A DNA stretch of 64,000 nt from Paraburkholderia sp. BCC1885. GTDB taxonomy: Bacteria; Pseudomonadota; Gammaproteobacteria; Burkholderiales; Burkholderiaceae. The notes under the pieces are model-generated. The model saw only the letters and a list, made by a program, of their open reading frames with translations. It did not search any database and was not told the origin of the DNA. Location of the stretch: NCBI RefSeq assembly GCF_900996235.1, contig NZ_CAAJGM010000066.1:1-64000 (forward strand). The letters run 5' to 3'. Position 1 is the first letter of the stretch. Each line of letters starts with the position of its first letter. Positions 51,472 to 60,109 of this stretch are shown piece by piece. A program made the position numbers and the translations under genes.

Positions 51472-52773
51472 TTATTCGCTACTGGTCCATTCCACATTCG
51501 CGCCGACCGAGCGCAGGTTTTCCACAAAATGCGGATGCGCGCGGCGGATCGGCAGCGCGTTCATGATCTCCGAGCGCCCCTCGATGCTGGCGGCCACCAT
51601 CAGCAGCGCAATCGCCACGCGAATGATGTACGGGCTTTCGACGCGCGCGGGACTCAACGGCAGGCCGCCAAACGTAATCAACCGATGCGGGTCGGAGAGG
51701 AACACGTGCGCGCCGAATTTGGAGAGTTCGACCGACCAGCCCATGGCGCCGTCGTAGACCTTGTTCCAGAACATCGCGCTGCCTTCCGCCTTCACGCCAA
51801 GAGCAATGAAAATAGGCAGCAGATCCACCGGCAGATACGGCCAGGGCGCAGCTTCCACCTTGGTCAGGATGTTTTGCGTGAACGGCCGGCGCACGCGCAG
51901 CGGCCCGTCGCGATGCGCGCGCGACCAGCCGTCACGATGCTCCACTTCCACGCCAAATTTGGCGAAGGTCCGGTCGATCAGCGGAAATTGCTCGGGCGCC
52001 GTATTGCGCACCACGATATCGCCGCCGGTGATCGCCCCCAGCGCGAGAAACGTGGCAATTTCATGGAAATCCTCGCTGAAGCGGAATTCATCGCCGCTCA
52101 GCTTGTTGCCACCCGTCACGCTCAGACGCGAGGTGCCGATGCCTTCGATCGCGACGCCCAGCATGGCGAGGAACTGGCAAAACTCCTGCACGTGCGGCTC
52201 GGAGGCGGCATTGACCAGCGTAGAGGTGCCGTTTGCCGAGGCCGCGCACAGCACGAAGTTTTCGGTCGTGGTGACGGATGCGTAATCCAGCCAGTGATGA
52301 TTCGCGCTCATCTGCGTTTCGGCGCGCACGATCAGCGAATCGGCGGTGCGCGCCACGCGTGCACCGAAGCGCTCGAACACTTCGACGTGCGGGTCGATTT
52401 CGCGCACGCCGAGCGTGCAGCCCTTCACGTCGTTTTCAAGACGCGCCACGCCGAAGCGCGCCAGCAGCGGCGGCACCAGCATGATCGACGAACGCATTTC
52501 CTCCGGCAGCTTGTGCGCGACGGGATCGAACGAGGTGGCGTGATGGTGCAGATCGAGGATGCCGGTGCCGAAGTCCATCGACACTTCGCTGCCCAGCATG
52601 CGGAAAATGTCGAGAATCTTCTTGACGTCGGTAATCTCGGGGACGCCGATCAGGCGCAGCGGCTCGCAGGTCAGCAGCGTGGCGCAGAGGATCGGCAGGA
52701 CGGCATTCTTGTTGGCGGAAGGCTCGATCTCCCCGCGTAACGGGAGACCGCCATGGACGATCAGATTCGACAT
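51472..52773 (-). CDS. Divergent MurA-like enolpyruvyl transferase
   Basis: A 433-residue protein of the EPT family. The active-site residues of MurA appear conserved: K22 and N23 in SANKNAVLPIL, R93 in EEMRSSIM, the loop cysteine C119 with R123 in KGCTLGVREIDPH, and D317 in YLPVDLLPIF. Elsewhere it departs strongly: the DRGYERIE end of MurA is replaced by IRRAHPHFVENL. Canonical murA should lie elsewhere in the genome, so this is a second copy or an enzyme for another UDP-sugar. It stands alone, convergent with the secreted-protein gene. Confidence 0.85.
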   Translation of the reverse strand: MSNLIVHGGLPLRGEIEPSANKNAVLPILCATLLTCEPLRLIGVPEITDVKKILDIFRMLGSEVSMDFGTGILDLHHHATSFDPVAHKLPEEMRSSIMLVPPLLARFGVARLENDVKGCTLGVREIDPHVEVFERFGARVARTADSLIVRAETQMSANHHWLDYASVTTTENFVLCAASANGTSTLVNAASEPHVQEFCQFLAMLGVAIEGIGTSRLSVTGGNKLSGDEFRFSEDFHEIATFLALGAITGGDIVVRNTAPEQFPLIDRTFAKFGVEVEHRDGWSRAHRDGPLRVRRPFTQNILTKVEAAPWPYLPVDLLPIFIALGVKAEGSAMFWNKVYDGAMGWSVELSKFGAHVFLSDPHRLITFGGLPLSPARVESPYIIRVAIALLMVAASIEGRSEIMNALPIRRAHPHFVENLRSVGANVEWTSSE

Positions 52774-52907
52774 ATTCGGCAGGGGCAGAAAAGATGGAGA
52801 CGTGAGGCCGATATCATGCCACCGTGCAGGGCATGCCGTTGATCAGATAGCGCTGATTTTTGCGCGCGCGCACAGGCGCCGCGCCACGAAATCACCGGCC
52901 CGCACCG

Positions 52908-53969
52908 TCACCCTTGCAGGCGCGCTTCGATCTGTTTGATCAACCGCTCCGCCCAAAACCGCAGCAGCGTATTGGACGTCACCAGCGCCGTCGAAAAGCC
53001 GATGACCTGGTACACCTTGCTGCGCTGGATTTTCGAAACCCTGGCCGGATCGAGCCAGTTGTCGTTATGGACCAGTAGCAACACGGTCTCGAGACCGATC
53101 AGCACCGGCCACAGGCAGGCCAGCCGCAAACGCACGGAAAACGCCGGAATGGCCAGCGTGTATTCAACCGCGTCGCGGAAATGATCGAGCGTCAGGCGCA
53201 CCAGTTCGAACAACGGAGGCTGAGCGCGCAACGAATTTTCCGGCGCGAGCAGGTCCTGTGGAGTCAGGCCGAATCGGTCCAAGGTCTCGGCGGGCAGATA
53301 ACAGCGGCCAATCCGCAGATCTTTGCCGCAGTCTCGCAAGACGTTGGTCATCTGCAGCGCCTTGCCGAAGCGCACGCCGCGGCGCAGCATCGTCGACATG
53401 GTCTGCGGCGAGCCTTTGAGCGTCCCCGGCATATGCGCGTAGGTCATCCGGGTCCAGAATTCGCCGACGCAGCCCGCCACCAGATACGTATACCGGTCGA
53501 GTTCGGACAACTCCCGCAGCGCGACGATCTGCCCCGAACGCTCGTCCGGGAAAGTGCGCAGGTCGAACTCCATACCCTCCGTGAGCGTCGAGACAATCTC
53601 GCGCACCGCCTTGCGATCCGCCTCGGTCAGTTGCGACAGGATCGCCAATGCGGGGCCAAGCGATTCGAGCAAGACCTTTTCGTCCGACAAAGTCTGTTGT
53701 GCGGCCACTTCCGCCGACATCCGTTCGAGAAACGCGCCCTGGTCGCCCGCGCCGTTGACCTCGGCACGCAGCGCGAGCAGCAATTGCAGACGTTGCTCCG
53801 GCGGAATCAGCGCGGTGTCGGCGATCGTATCGGCAGCACGCGCGAGCAGATATGCGAGACCGATCGGGTCGCGCATGCCGGCGGGCAAGATACGCAGCGT
53901 GAGATAAAAGGAACGTGAAACGCCCTTCAGCAGCGGACCCAGGAGATAGGTCCGAGTAGGATTCAGCAT
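52908..53969 (-). CDS. Squalene/phytoene synthase family protein
   Basis: A 353-residue trans-isoprenyl diphosphate synthase (head-to-head type). First aspartate motif YLLARAADTIADTAL at about residues 40-54 and second in ALQMTNVLRDCGKDLRIGR. Entry SRSFYLTLRILP is characteristic. It condenses two prenyl diphosphates, most plausibly farnesyl diphosphate, on the membrane surface. Bacterial hopanoid makers use either HpnCDE or a squalene synthase; whether this one serves hopanoids (the hpnJ end is 53 kb away) is unknown. Neighbours give no hint. Confidence 0.9.
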   Translation of the reverse strand: MLNPTRTYLLGPLLKGVSRSFYLTLRILPAGMRDPIGLAYLLARAADTIADTALIPPEQRLQLLLALRAEVNGAGDQGAFLERMSAEVAAQQTLSDEKVLLESLGPALAILSQLTEADRKAVREIVSTLTEGMEFDLRTFPDERSGQIVALRELSELDRYTYLVAGCVGEFWTRMTYAHMPGTLKGSPQTMSTMLRRGVRFGKALQMTNVLRDCGKDLRIGRCYLPAETLDRFGLTPQDLLAPENSLRAQPPLFELVRLTLDHFRDAVEYTLAIPAFSVRLRLACLWPVLIGLETVLLLVHNDNWLDPARVSKIQRSKVYQVIGFSTALVTSNTLLRFWAERLIKQIEARLQG

Positions 53970-54126
53970 GGATCGGTCAGATGGATGTAGGACAAATTAG
54001 GCGCTGCCGGATTGTATCCTGCAAACCCTGACCGTCTTTGTCAGGCCATCATTCGACGCCTACGCTTGACTGGCGGCGCCGCGCAGGCCCCGGACCTGCG
54101 GGAGCCTCGCGACGCGCGCCGCCCGC

Positions 54127-55164
54127 TTACGCGAGTGGCTTGCCCAGCTTGGCGGCCGCCTTCTCCATATGACCGCCGAAGTCATGCCGCATGGCCGACA
54201 ACACGCGGTTGGCGAAATCCGCCTCGCCGCGCGAACTGAAACGGGCGAACAGCGCCGCGCTCAGAACCGGCGCGGGTACGCCTTCGTCGATGGCCGCGTC
54301 GACCGTCCAACGGCCCTCGCCCGAGTCCGAGACACGTCCCGAATACTGTTCGAGGCCCGCATCGCCTACCAGCGACGCCGCCGTCAGGTCCAGCAGCCAC
54401 GAGCCGATCACGCTGCCGCGCCGCCAGACTTCGGTGATCTCCGGCAGATTCAGGTCGTACTGATAGAACTCCGGGCCGTGCAGCGGCGAGGTCTCAGCGT
54501 CGTTTTCCTGGGTCCGTTTGCCGACATTGGCGTTATGCAGAATGTTCAAGCCTTCCGCGTAAGCCGCCATGATCCCGTACTCGATGCCGTTGTGAACCAT
54601 CTTGACGAAGTGGCCGGCGCCTTGCGGACCGCAATGCAGGTAGCCCTGGTCGGCCGTTCCCGCGTCTTTGGGGCGTCCCGGCGTGGGCGTGGCCGCTCCC
54701 GGTCCCGGTGCGAGCGTCGCGAAGATCGGCCCCAGCCGCTCGACCACGGGCGTCTCGCCACCCACCATCAGGCAATAGCCGCGCTCGCGGCCGAACACGC
54801 CGCCGCTCGTGCCGACGTCCACATAATGCAGCTGTTTCGCGCCCAGTTCCTTGCCGCGGCGGATGTCGTCGCGATAGAAGGAGTTGCCGCCGTCGATCAC
54901 GATGTCGCCCGGTTCGAGCAAGGGCGTCAGTTTCTCAAGCGTCGAATCCACCACGGCGGCCGGCACCATCAGCCAAACGGCTCGCGGCTTGGCCAGCTTC
55001 TTGACAAACTCTTCGAGCGACGTAGCGCCATCGACGCCGTCCTGTTTGAGTTTCTCGACCGCCGCTGGCTGGACGTCGTAGACCACGCAGGTCTGGCCGC
55101 CAGCGGTCAGGCGTCGCACCATGTCGGCGCCCATGCGCCCCAATCCAATCATGCCTAGCTGCAT
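54127..55164 (-). CDS. gnd: 6-phosphogluconate dehydrogenase, decarboxylating
   Basis: A 345-residue short-form enzyme (GndA/YqeC-like). N-terminal cofactor site MQLGMIGLGRMGADMVRRL; substrate site GGNSFYRDDIRRG and GTSGGVFGRERGYCLMVGG; catalytic lysine K188 in GHFVKMVHNGIEYG. It oxidatively decarboxylates 6-phosphogluconate to ribulose 5-phosphate. A Pro/Thr-rich insert near residues 152-172 (PGPGAATPTPGRPKDAGT) is unusual and looks flexible. It complements zwf and ppgK of the 24-26 kb module. Confidence 0.95.
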   Translation of the reverse strand: MQLGMIGLGRMGADMVRRLTAGGQTCVVYDVQPAAVEKLKQDGVDGATSLEEFVKKLAKPRAVWLMVPAAVVDSTLEKLTPLLEPGDIVIDGGNSFYRDDIRRGKELGAKQLHYVDVGTSGGVFGRERGYCLMVGGETPVVERLGPIFATLAPGPGAATPTPGRPKDAGTADQGYLHCGPQGAGHFVKMVHNGIEYGIMAAYAEGLNILHNANVGKRTQENDAETSPLHGPEFYQYDLNLPEITEVWRRGSVIGSWLLDLTAASLVGDAGLEQYSGRVSDSGEGRWTVDAAIDEGVPAPVLSAALFARFSSRGEADFANRVLSAMRHDFGGHMEKAAAKLGKPLA

Positions 55165-55291
55165 CTTTCACTCCTTACATGCGAGACCGCGGATGCTGCT
55201 GTCGCGGTCATTCAAGCAGTTGTGACGCAAGACTGTCATGCATGCAAGGCGAACAACGATGCTTGCACGCGAAAGCGACGGTCTTGCACGG

Positions 55292-55307
55292 ACGTACCTT
55301 AGTACGT
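55292..55307. promoter_or_regulatory. Palindrome in the gnd upstream region
   Basis: ACGTAC-CTTA-GTACGT, a perfect six-base inverted repeat 128 bases upstream of the gnd start codon. It looks like an operator, but no regulator gene is adjacent. Confidence 0.45.
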
Positions 55308-55453
55308 TAGTCGCCGCCCGCTCTTTTCACAGGGAATCTTTTCCGCAGAATCGAGGGTTGGCTGTAGCTCGGCGCAGTTATTGCCGGGATGAATGTGCCT
55401 GCTCGCGGGCAGGCGCAGGGGTGAGACAGGAGGAAGGTGGAACTCGTTCAATT

Positions 55454-55492
55454 GCGCGATGGGCAATGGCCTGTTCCATTGCCCATTCGCGC
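55454..55492 (-). terminator. Long hairpin after the dienelactone hydrolase gene
   Basis: GCGCGATGGGCAATGG pairs with CCATTGCCCATTCGCGC, sixteen pairs with one bulged T, around a six-base loop. It begins 15 bases past the hydrolase stop (minus strand). No T-tract follows on that strand, so the terminator call is tentative. Confidence 0.5.
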
Positions 55493-55507
55493 TTCAATTC
55501 GGCTGTA

Positions 55508-56224
55508 TTACGCGTGCTGCGGCCACAGCGTGCGGCCGAAGAAAGTCAGCGTCCGGTCCCAGGCCAGTTGCGACCAGACCGGATCGAACTGCGTCGCGGG
55601 AATACGGGTAGGTCCGACCGCTGTTTCGTTGGCGAACGCGTGGTGCGCCAGATAGTGATGCGATTCCAGATTGACCTTCGCGCCGCGCAGCTTGGTTTCG
55701 AGCGCTTCGACCATGGCCGGCGGGAAGAACTCGTCTTGCGTAGCCCAGTGAGCCAGCACCGGCACCTTGATGTTCTCGGCCTGGATGTATTCCAGCGGCG
55801 GGCAGCCGTACCACACCACGCCCGCCGTCAATTCCGGCGTCTGGCCGAGCGCCAGCAGCGTCAGCGCGCCGCCCATGCAGAAGCCGGTCAGGCCGACGCG
55901 CTCCGTGTGCTGCTTCAGATATTGCACGGCGCCGCGAATATCCTGCGAGGCGGCGTCGCCGAAATCGAGTTCGGTCATCAGGTGATGGGCTTCTTCCTGT
56001 TCGACCGTCTTTTTTCCGCGGTAGAGATCGGGGACGAGCGCCAGATAACCGGCCTGGGCGAGCCGGTCGGCGACGCCGCGAATCTGGTCGTTCAAGCCCC
56101 ACCATTCCTGAATCACGACAATCGCGGGCGCGCCAGCCGGGTTCTGCGGCTTGGCGAGATAGCCTTCGACATCCTTTCCATCCGGGCGGCGAAAGTTAAT
56201 CATGGATCCTAGTGGCTGTTTCAT
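55508..56224 (-). CDS. Dienelactone hydrolase family protein
   Basis: A 238-residue alpha/beta hydrolase. Nucleophile elbow GFCMGGALTLL has a cysteine as in dienelactone hydrolases; the acid is expected in WATQDEFFP and the histidine in SHHYLAHHAF. Opening INFRRPDGKDVEGYLAKP and VVIQEWWGLNDQIRGVADR are family landmarks. It cleaves a lactone or ester; a chlorocatechol or lactone substrate is not implied by neighbours. Cytoplasmic. Confidence 0.92.
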   Translation of the reverse strand: MKQPLGSMINFRRPDGKDVEGYLAKPQNPAGAPAIVVIQEWWGLNDQIRGVADRLAQAGYLALVPDLYRGKKTVEQEEAHHLMTELDFGDAASQDIRGAVQYLKQHTERVGLTGFCMGGALTLLALGQTPELTAGVVWYGCPPLEYIQAENIKVPVLAHWATQDEFFPPAMVEALETKLRGAKVNLESHHYLAHHAFANETAVGPTRIPATQFDPVWSQLAWDRTLTFFGRTLWPQHA

Positions 56225-56308
56225 GAGACGGTCCTCGGGTTGACGAAACGCATAGCATAGCGTTTGTCGTACCGCGATGCAGCCGCGCGCACTCCGACGG
56301 ACCGCCCA

Positions 56309-56605
56309 TCATTTCACCCGCGCCAACGTGATGGCTCGCTCCGGGCACGCGGTGACGCATAATCCACATGACCGGCAGGCGTCGGCGTTAGGTGTATAGG
56401 CCACCTTCAGGCCATGCACGCGGAGCTTGAATTTATTCAGCATGCCTAATTTATCGTAATCCGCTGCGTCGATCTTGCGGATTTCGAACACGTCTTCGGG
56501 GCATACCACCGCGCAATCGCCCTTGCCTTCGCAACGCCTGAAGTCCACGACGGGAGCAATGACGCCTGGGGCCTGCTTGCAAGCGGCTGTCGATGTCTGT
56601 TTCAC
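56309..56605 (-). CDS. Dicluster ferredoxin (seven motif cysteines)
   Basis: A 98-residue ferredoxin. The second motif is complete, C77-x2-C80-x2-C83-x3-C87-P. The first is C25-x5-C31-x3-C35-P, one cysteine short of the usual four. The protein can hold one [4Fe-4S] and one [3Fe-4S] or two four-iron clusters if C9 or another ligand helps. It starts at GTG (56605) after GGAGG, overlapping the stop of the membrane protein gene by four bases, so it is coupled to it and to the sigma factor upstream. Confidence 0.88.
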   Translation of the reverse strand: MKQTSTAACKQAPGVIAPVVDFRRCEGKGDCAVVCPEDVFEIRKIDAADYDKLGMLNKFKLRVHGLKVAYTPNADACRSCGLCVTACPERAITLARVK

Positions 56606-56916
56606 AGGTTGTCCTCCTGCGGCTTGCCGCGCGCGGACGACACGCCTCTGAGGAAGTTGTCGCGTTCTTCCGGCGTCATGCGCTCCCATTTGCGCCAGCC
56701 GCCGCGCCCATGCCAGCCGCCGCGGCCGCGGAATCCGCCAAACAGAATGCGGCTCAACACCAGCAGGCCCAGCGCATGCAGATAATCGATCGCCCGGCCG
56801 CCGACGAACACCGCCGGGATCACCCAGTTCCACAATGCCATTACGATCCATCCCAGCACCGCAATCGCGACCAGCGCCAGCAGCGCCTTGCCGAAGCATC
56901 TCCCTTTGAATCTCAT
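56602..56916 (-). CDS. Small membrane protein with Gly/Arg/Trp-rich tail
   Basis: A 104-residue protein. It has an N-terminal membrane segment (about 9-30), a second hydrophobic stretch around 45-60 (LHALGLLVLSRILFG), then a basic, aromatic GGFRGRGGWHGRGGWRKW segment and an MTPEERDNFLRG end. I do not recognise a named family. The position between an ECF sigma factor and a ferredoxin suggests a regulator of one or an electron-transfer partner of the other. Confidence 0.78.
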   Translation of the reverse strand: MRFKGRCFGKALLALVAIAVLGWIVMALWNWVIPAVFVGGRAIDYLHALGLLVLSRILFGGFRGRGGWHGRGGWRKWERMTPEERDNFLRGVSSARGKPQEDNL

Positions 56917-56928
56917 CGACCTGCTCCT

Positions 56929-57507
56929 TTAAATATCCAGTTCGTCATACACGGTCTGCAAGCTGGCGCGCAGATGCAGCACCGCATAACGCTTGCGCGC
57001 CAGCAGCGTGTTCACGCTTACGCCGCTTTCGGCAGCCAGTTCCTTGAAACTGCGTCCTTCGAGTTCATGCGCGACGAAAACCTCGCGCTGGTTGTCCGGC
57101 AATTCATCGAGCGCGGCTTGCAGGGCGTCGAGCAGCACCGAGCGCGCATAGACCGCTTCCGGACCGGCATCCTGAGACGGCAAGGCGAGATCCAGCCGGT
57201 ACTCGCTGTCGTCGTCCGGCTCGCCCGCGGCGTCGGCCAGCGGCAATTCCCGTTTCTTGCGAAACACGTCGACGATGCGGTTGCGCGCCACACGGAACAG
57301 CCATGCGCTGACCTGTTCGATCGGCGCGGGCAGCCGGTATGCCTGCACGAACTCGTGGAAAACATCTTGCAGGATGTCCTCCGCTTCACTCGGATCGCGC
57401 ACCCGGCGCCGGATGAAATGCCCGAGCTTGCCGCGCTCACGCAAGATGGTTGCGGTGAGGTCGCGTTCTCGTTCGAGTGTCGGGTCCGGGGTCGGCGGCG
57501 TTTCCAT
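56929..57507 (-). CDS. ECF-type RNA polymerase sigma factor
   Basis: A 192-residue sigma factor. Region 2: RRRVRDPSEAEDILQDVFHE (about 35-54) and VSAWLFRVARNRIVDVFRKK. Region 4: LPDNQREVFVAHELEGRSFK then ELAAESGVSVNTLLARKRYA. It heads a three-gene operon: 12 bases to the small membrane protein, which overlaps the ferredoxin by four bases. No canonical anti-sigma gene is present; the membrane protein may take that role. Confidence 0.92.
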   Translation of the reverse strand: METPPTPDPTLERERDLTATILRERGKLGHFIRRRVRDPSEAEDILQDVFHEFVQAYRLPAPIEQVSAWLFRVARNRIVDVFRKKRELPLADAAGEPDDDSEYRLDLALPSQDAGPEAVYARSVLLDALQAALDELPDNQREVFVAHELEGRSFKELAAESGVSVNTLLARKRYAVLHLRASLQTVYDELDI

Positions 57508-57583
57508 ACGTCTGTAGACGGATCAGGAGCAAGGATATTGTGCCGGGCGGGAAATAATGATCCCCGGGTGACGCGCGGCTTTG

Positions 57584-58204
57584 TCAGCCGGCGTTCGAGC
57601 CGGATCGCCCGGCTGGCGGCTGGCGCGGCTGGTTCATCTGGCGTGCCGCGCCCGGCTGGCGGTCTGATCTGATCAGCGACAGAAGCCGCACGTCGTGAAA
57701 CGCGCCCTTCCAGTAGCCCCATTGCCGCATCACGCCTTCTTCGACGAATCCCAGACTCGCCAGCAATGCCGTCGATGCGTGGTTATGCAGGTCGGTAGTG
57801 GCCTGCAGGCGATTCATGCCGAGGCGATCGTAGGCATAGGTGATGGCGGCGTCGAGCGCCTCGCGCATCAACCCCTGGCGCCAGAAGCGGCGCTCCAGTT
57901 CGAAGCCGAGACTGGCCGATCTGAAGGCGAAATTAAGCCTGAAACCGCAGGTGCCAAGCAGACGCCCCTCGCTCGCGGAGACGATTGCCCAGCGGACGCC
58001 CGAGCGTTCCGCCGTATCCTGCATGAGCCTCGCCACCACATCCTCGGCCTGGCCGATGCGGGTCAGCGGCGCCACGTCGTAGAAACGCATGACTTCGGGA
58101 TCGGACCAGATTTCGAAGATCCGCTGCGCATCCGACGCTTGCAGCGGGCGCAGCCTGAGGCGAGCGGTCGCCGGCAGGTGAAGGTGGGGGAACGGTGCGG
58201 TCAT
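57584..58204 (-). CDS. GNAT acetyltransferase (RimJ/RimL-like)
   Basis: A 206-residue GNAT enzyme. LRLRPLQASDAQRIFEIWSD opens the fold; acetyl-CoA loop lies near FWRQGLMREALDAAITYAYD, and the C-terminal MNRLQATTDLHNHASTALLA is typical of RimJ/RimL-type N-terminal or small-molecule acetyltransferases. About 30 Pro/Gly/Arg residues trail the domain. The start at 58204 fits the family; an in-frame ATG at 58237 is possible. Confidence 0.9.
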   Translation of the reverse strand: MTAPFPHLHLPATARLRLRPLQASDAQRIFEIWSDPEVMRFYDVAPLTRIGQAEDVVARLMQDTAERSGVRWAIVSASEGRLLGTCGFRLNFAFRSASLGFELERRFWRQGLMREALDAAITYAYDRLGMNRLQATTDLHNHASTALLASLGFVEEGVMRQWGYWKGAFHDVRLLSLIRSDRQPGAARQMNQPRQPPAGRSGSNAG

Positions 58205-58283
58205 CGGCTCGGCAGCTTCAAAGGGGAAAGGACACACGATCAGCAGTGTGCCTCAAGCCGCCGCGCCGATTACGCGTCTGTCT

Positions 58284-59474
58284 TCAGTGCGACCACTCGG
58301 GAAACGGATCGGCAAACTTGCGCCACTCGGTTTCCGGACGGTCGAGTTCATCGTCGTTCAGCAGGCAGGCGTCGAACGATGCTCTCAAGGCCGCCTCGTT
58401 CATACCGGTGCCGATCAGAACCAGTTCCTGCTGACGATCGCCGAAACGCTCGTCCCAGCGGCTGCGGATCATCGCCTGGGCGGCGGCCTCCTGCGGCCAC
58501 GCGTGTTTGGGCACGGCCGCCCACCACGTCCCCGCGCGGCCGTGGCGCGAAATCGCCCCCGCTTGCGACCATTCGCCTACCGCGTGATTGCGCGAAGCCA
58601 GCCAGAAGTAGCCCTTCGAACGCACCACACCCGGCCACTCACGCTGGATCCAGTCGAAAAAGCGCTGCGGATGAAACGGCCGGCGCGACCGGTAGACGAA
58701 ACTCGTAATGCCGTACTGCTCGCTTTCGGGAATATGCTCGCCGCGCATTTCCTTGAGCCATCCCGGCGCCTGCGACGCCGCCTCGAAATCGAACAGGCCC
58801 GTATCGAGAATCTGCGCGGTCGGCACCTGGCCAAAGCGGCTTTCCACGATCTTCGCGCGGGCGTTGAGCACACGCAGCACGCCTTTGAGCAACTCCAGTT
58901 CGTTCGCGCTTACGAGGTCCGTCTTGTTGAGGACGATTACGTCGCAAAACTCGATCTGCTCGGTCAGCAGGTCGACGACGGTGCGACGGTCATCCTCGCC
59001 CATCGTCTCGCCGCGCTCGGCGAGGAAATCGTGCGAGCCGTAATCGCGCACGAAGTTATAGGCGTCGACCACGGTCACCATGGTATCGAGGCGCGCGATA
59101 TCCGACAGACTCTGGCCAGCCTCGTCGCGGAAAGTAAAGGTCTCGGCAACCGGCAACGGCTCCGAAATACCTGTGGATTCGATCAACAGATAGTCGAAAC
59201 GCTTTTCGCGAGCGAGACGCTGAATTTCGATCAGCAGATCCTCGCGCAGCGTGCAGCAGATGCAGCCGTTGCTCATTTCGACCAGCTTCTCATCGATATG
59301 CGAAAGCTGGCTGCCGCCGTCGCGGATCAGTTGAGCGTCGATGTTGACTTCCGACATGTCGTTCACGATCACGGCCACCCGCTTGCCTTCGCGATTATTC
59401 AGGACGTGGTTCAGCAGGGTGGTTTTGCCCGCGCCGAGAAAGCCGGACAGGACGGTAACGGGGAGCTTTTGCAT
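58284..59474 (-). CDS. COG0523 zinc metallochaperone GTPase
   Basis: A 396-residue G3E GTPase. Walker [16 protein letters not shown] at residues 11-25, the zinc motif CICC at 71-74 in [15 protein letters not shown], switch text ESTGISEP and G4 NKTDLV, then a CobW C-terminal domain. These proteins deliver zinc to essential enzymes under starvation, as shown for ZagA/ZNG1. A perfect Zur box lies 75 bases upstream, and the VOC- and unknown genes farther upstream are separate. Confidence 0.95.
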   Translation of the reverse strand: MQKLPVTVLSGFLGAGKTTLLNHVLNNREGKRVAVIVNDMSEVNIDAQLIRDGGSQLSHIDEKLVEMSNGCICCTLREDLLIEIQRLAREKRFDYLLIESTGISEPLPVAETFTFRDEAGQSLSDIARLDTMVTVVDAYNFVRDYGSHDFLAERGETMGEDDRRTVVDLLTEQIEFCDVIVLNKTDLVSANELELLKGVLRVLNARAKIVESRFGQVPTAQILDTGLFDFEAASQAPGWLKEMRGEHIPESEQYGITSFVYRSRRPFHPQRFFDWIQREWPGVVRSKGYFWLASRNHAVGEWSQAGAISRHGRAGTWWAAVPKHAWPQEAAAQAMIRSRWDERFGDRQQELVLIGTGMNEAALRASFDACLLNDDELDRPETEWRKFADPFPEWSH

Positions 59475-59548
59475 GATGGACGCGGTTCCAGATTGAATTT
59501 GACGAATGGCTTACGCGGACGTCGCGGTTGGCGCCGCCCGCCTTCTTA

Positions 59549-59566
59549 GTTATGTTATAACATAAC
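59549..59566. promoter_or_regulatory. Zur box
   Basis: GTTATGTTATAACATAAC, a perfect 18-base palindrome in the form known for Zur operators of beta- and gammaproteobacteria (TGTTATAACA core). It lies 75 bases upstream of the COG0523 gene, where zinc-loaded Zur would block its promoter. Confidence 0.9.
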
Positions 59567-59614
59567 ATAATCGAGCTGCCATTCGTCCATGCAAAAGCGT
59601 CTTTTAAGGACGCC

Positions 59615-60046
59615 CTACCGCGCCGGCGGCTGTGGACTGTTGGCCGGATTGGTATCGAATCTGACCACGTTCTCAATTCCGCCTGCGCCGACCAGCGCCG
59701 TGAGATCCGCTTGCAGCGAATCCGCAATCGTTTTGCCGTAAACCTCGTCGTCATTCACATACAGCGTGAATGACCGCAGATAACGCGCCTTCTTCTCCGG
59801 CTTCGCGATGGTCTCTTTAGTCCACTGATACAGCGGATAATCTTCGGGCCCGCGTCGCTCGGCCTCACTGACGTAATCCGCGAATGCATCGAACTGGCAT
59901 TTCAAAGACGCATTGTGTTTGCGCAAAACCTCGCTCAGCGCCGTGTCCGTCCCGCACGAAGGATCGCCGCGCAAACGCGCCGCAAGCTCAGCGGAAACGG
60001 TGAGCCTGATCTGGAACTGCCACTCGTCTTCCAAAGCGTCTTCCAT
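59615..60046 (-). CDS. Hypothetical protein
   Basis: A 143-residue product that I do not recognise: MEDALEDEWQFQIRLTVSAE, with a charged middle (YPLYQWTKETIAKPEKKARY) and YLRSFTLYVNDDEVYGKT. It has one cysteine pair far apart and no signal peptide. The ATG at 60046 follows GAGGT, close enough for initiation; an in-frame start at 60097 is less likely. It is 63 bases downstream of the VOC gene on the same strand, so may be co-transcribed with it. Confidence 0.75.
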   Translation of the reverse strand: MEDALEDEWQFQIRLTVSAELAARLRGDPSCGTDTALSEVLRKHNASLKCQFDAFADYVSEAERRGPEDYPLYQWTKETIAKPEKKARYLRSFTLYVNDDEVYGKTIADSLQADLTALVGAGGIENVVRFDTNPANSPQPPAR

Positions 60047-60109
60047 GATGACCTCGTTGCCTGACTGTGAAATTGCGCCTGCCACGTGAAAACTCAAAAC
60101 GGCCTCGCC

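Larger units (their letters stand above)
55165..55507. other. Intergenic region upstream of gnd
   Basis: About 340 bases. It holds the palindrome at 55292-55307 and the hairpin at 55454-55492, and two copies of CTTGCACG near 55262 and 55283. No gene is seen. Confidence 0.55.
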
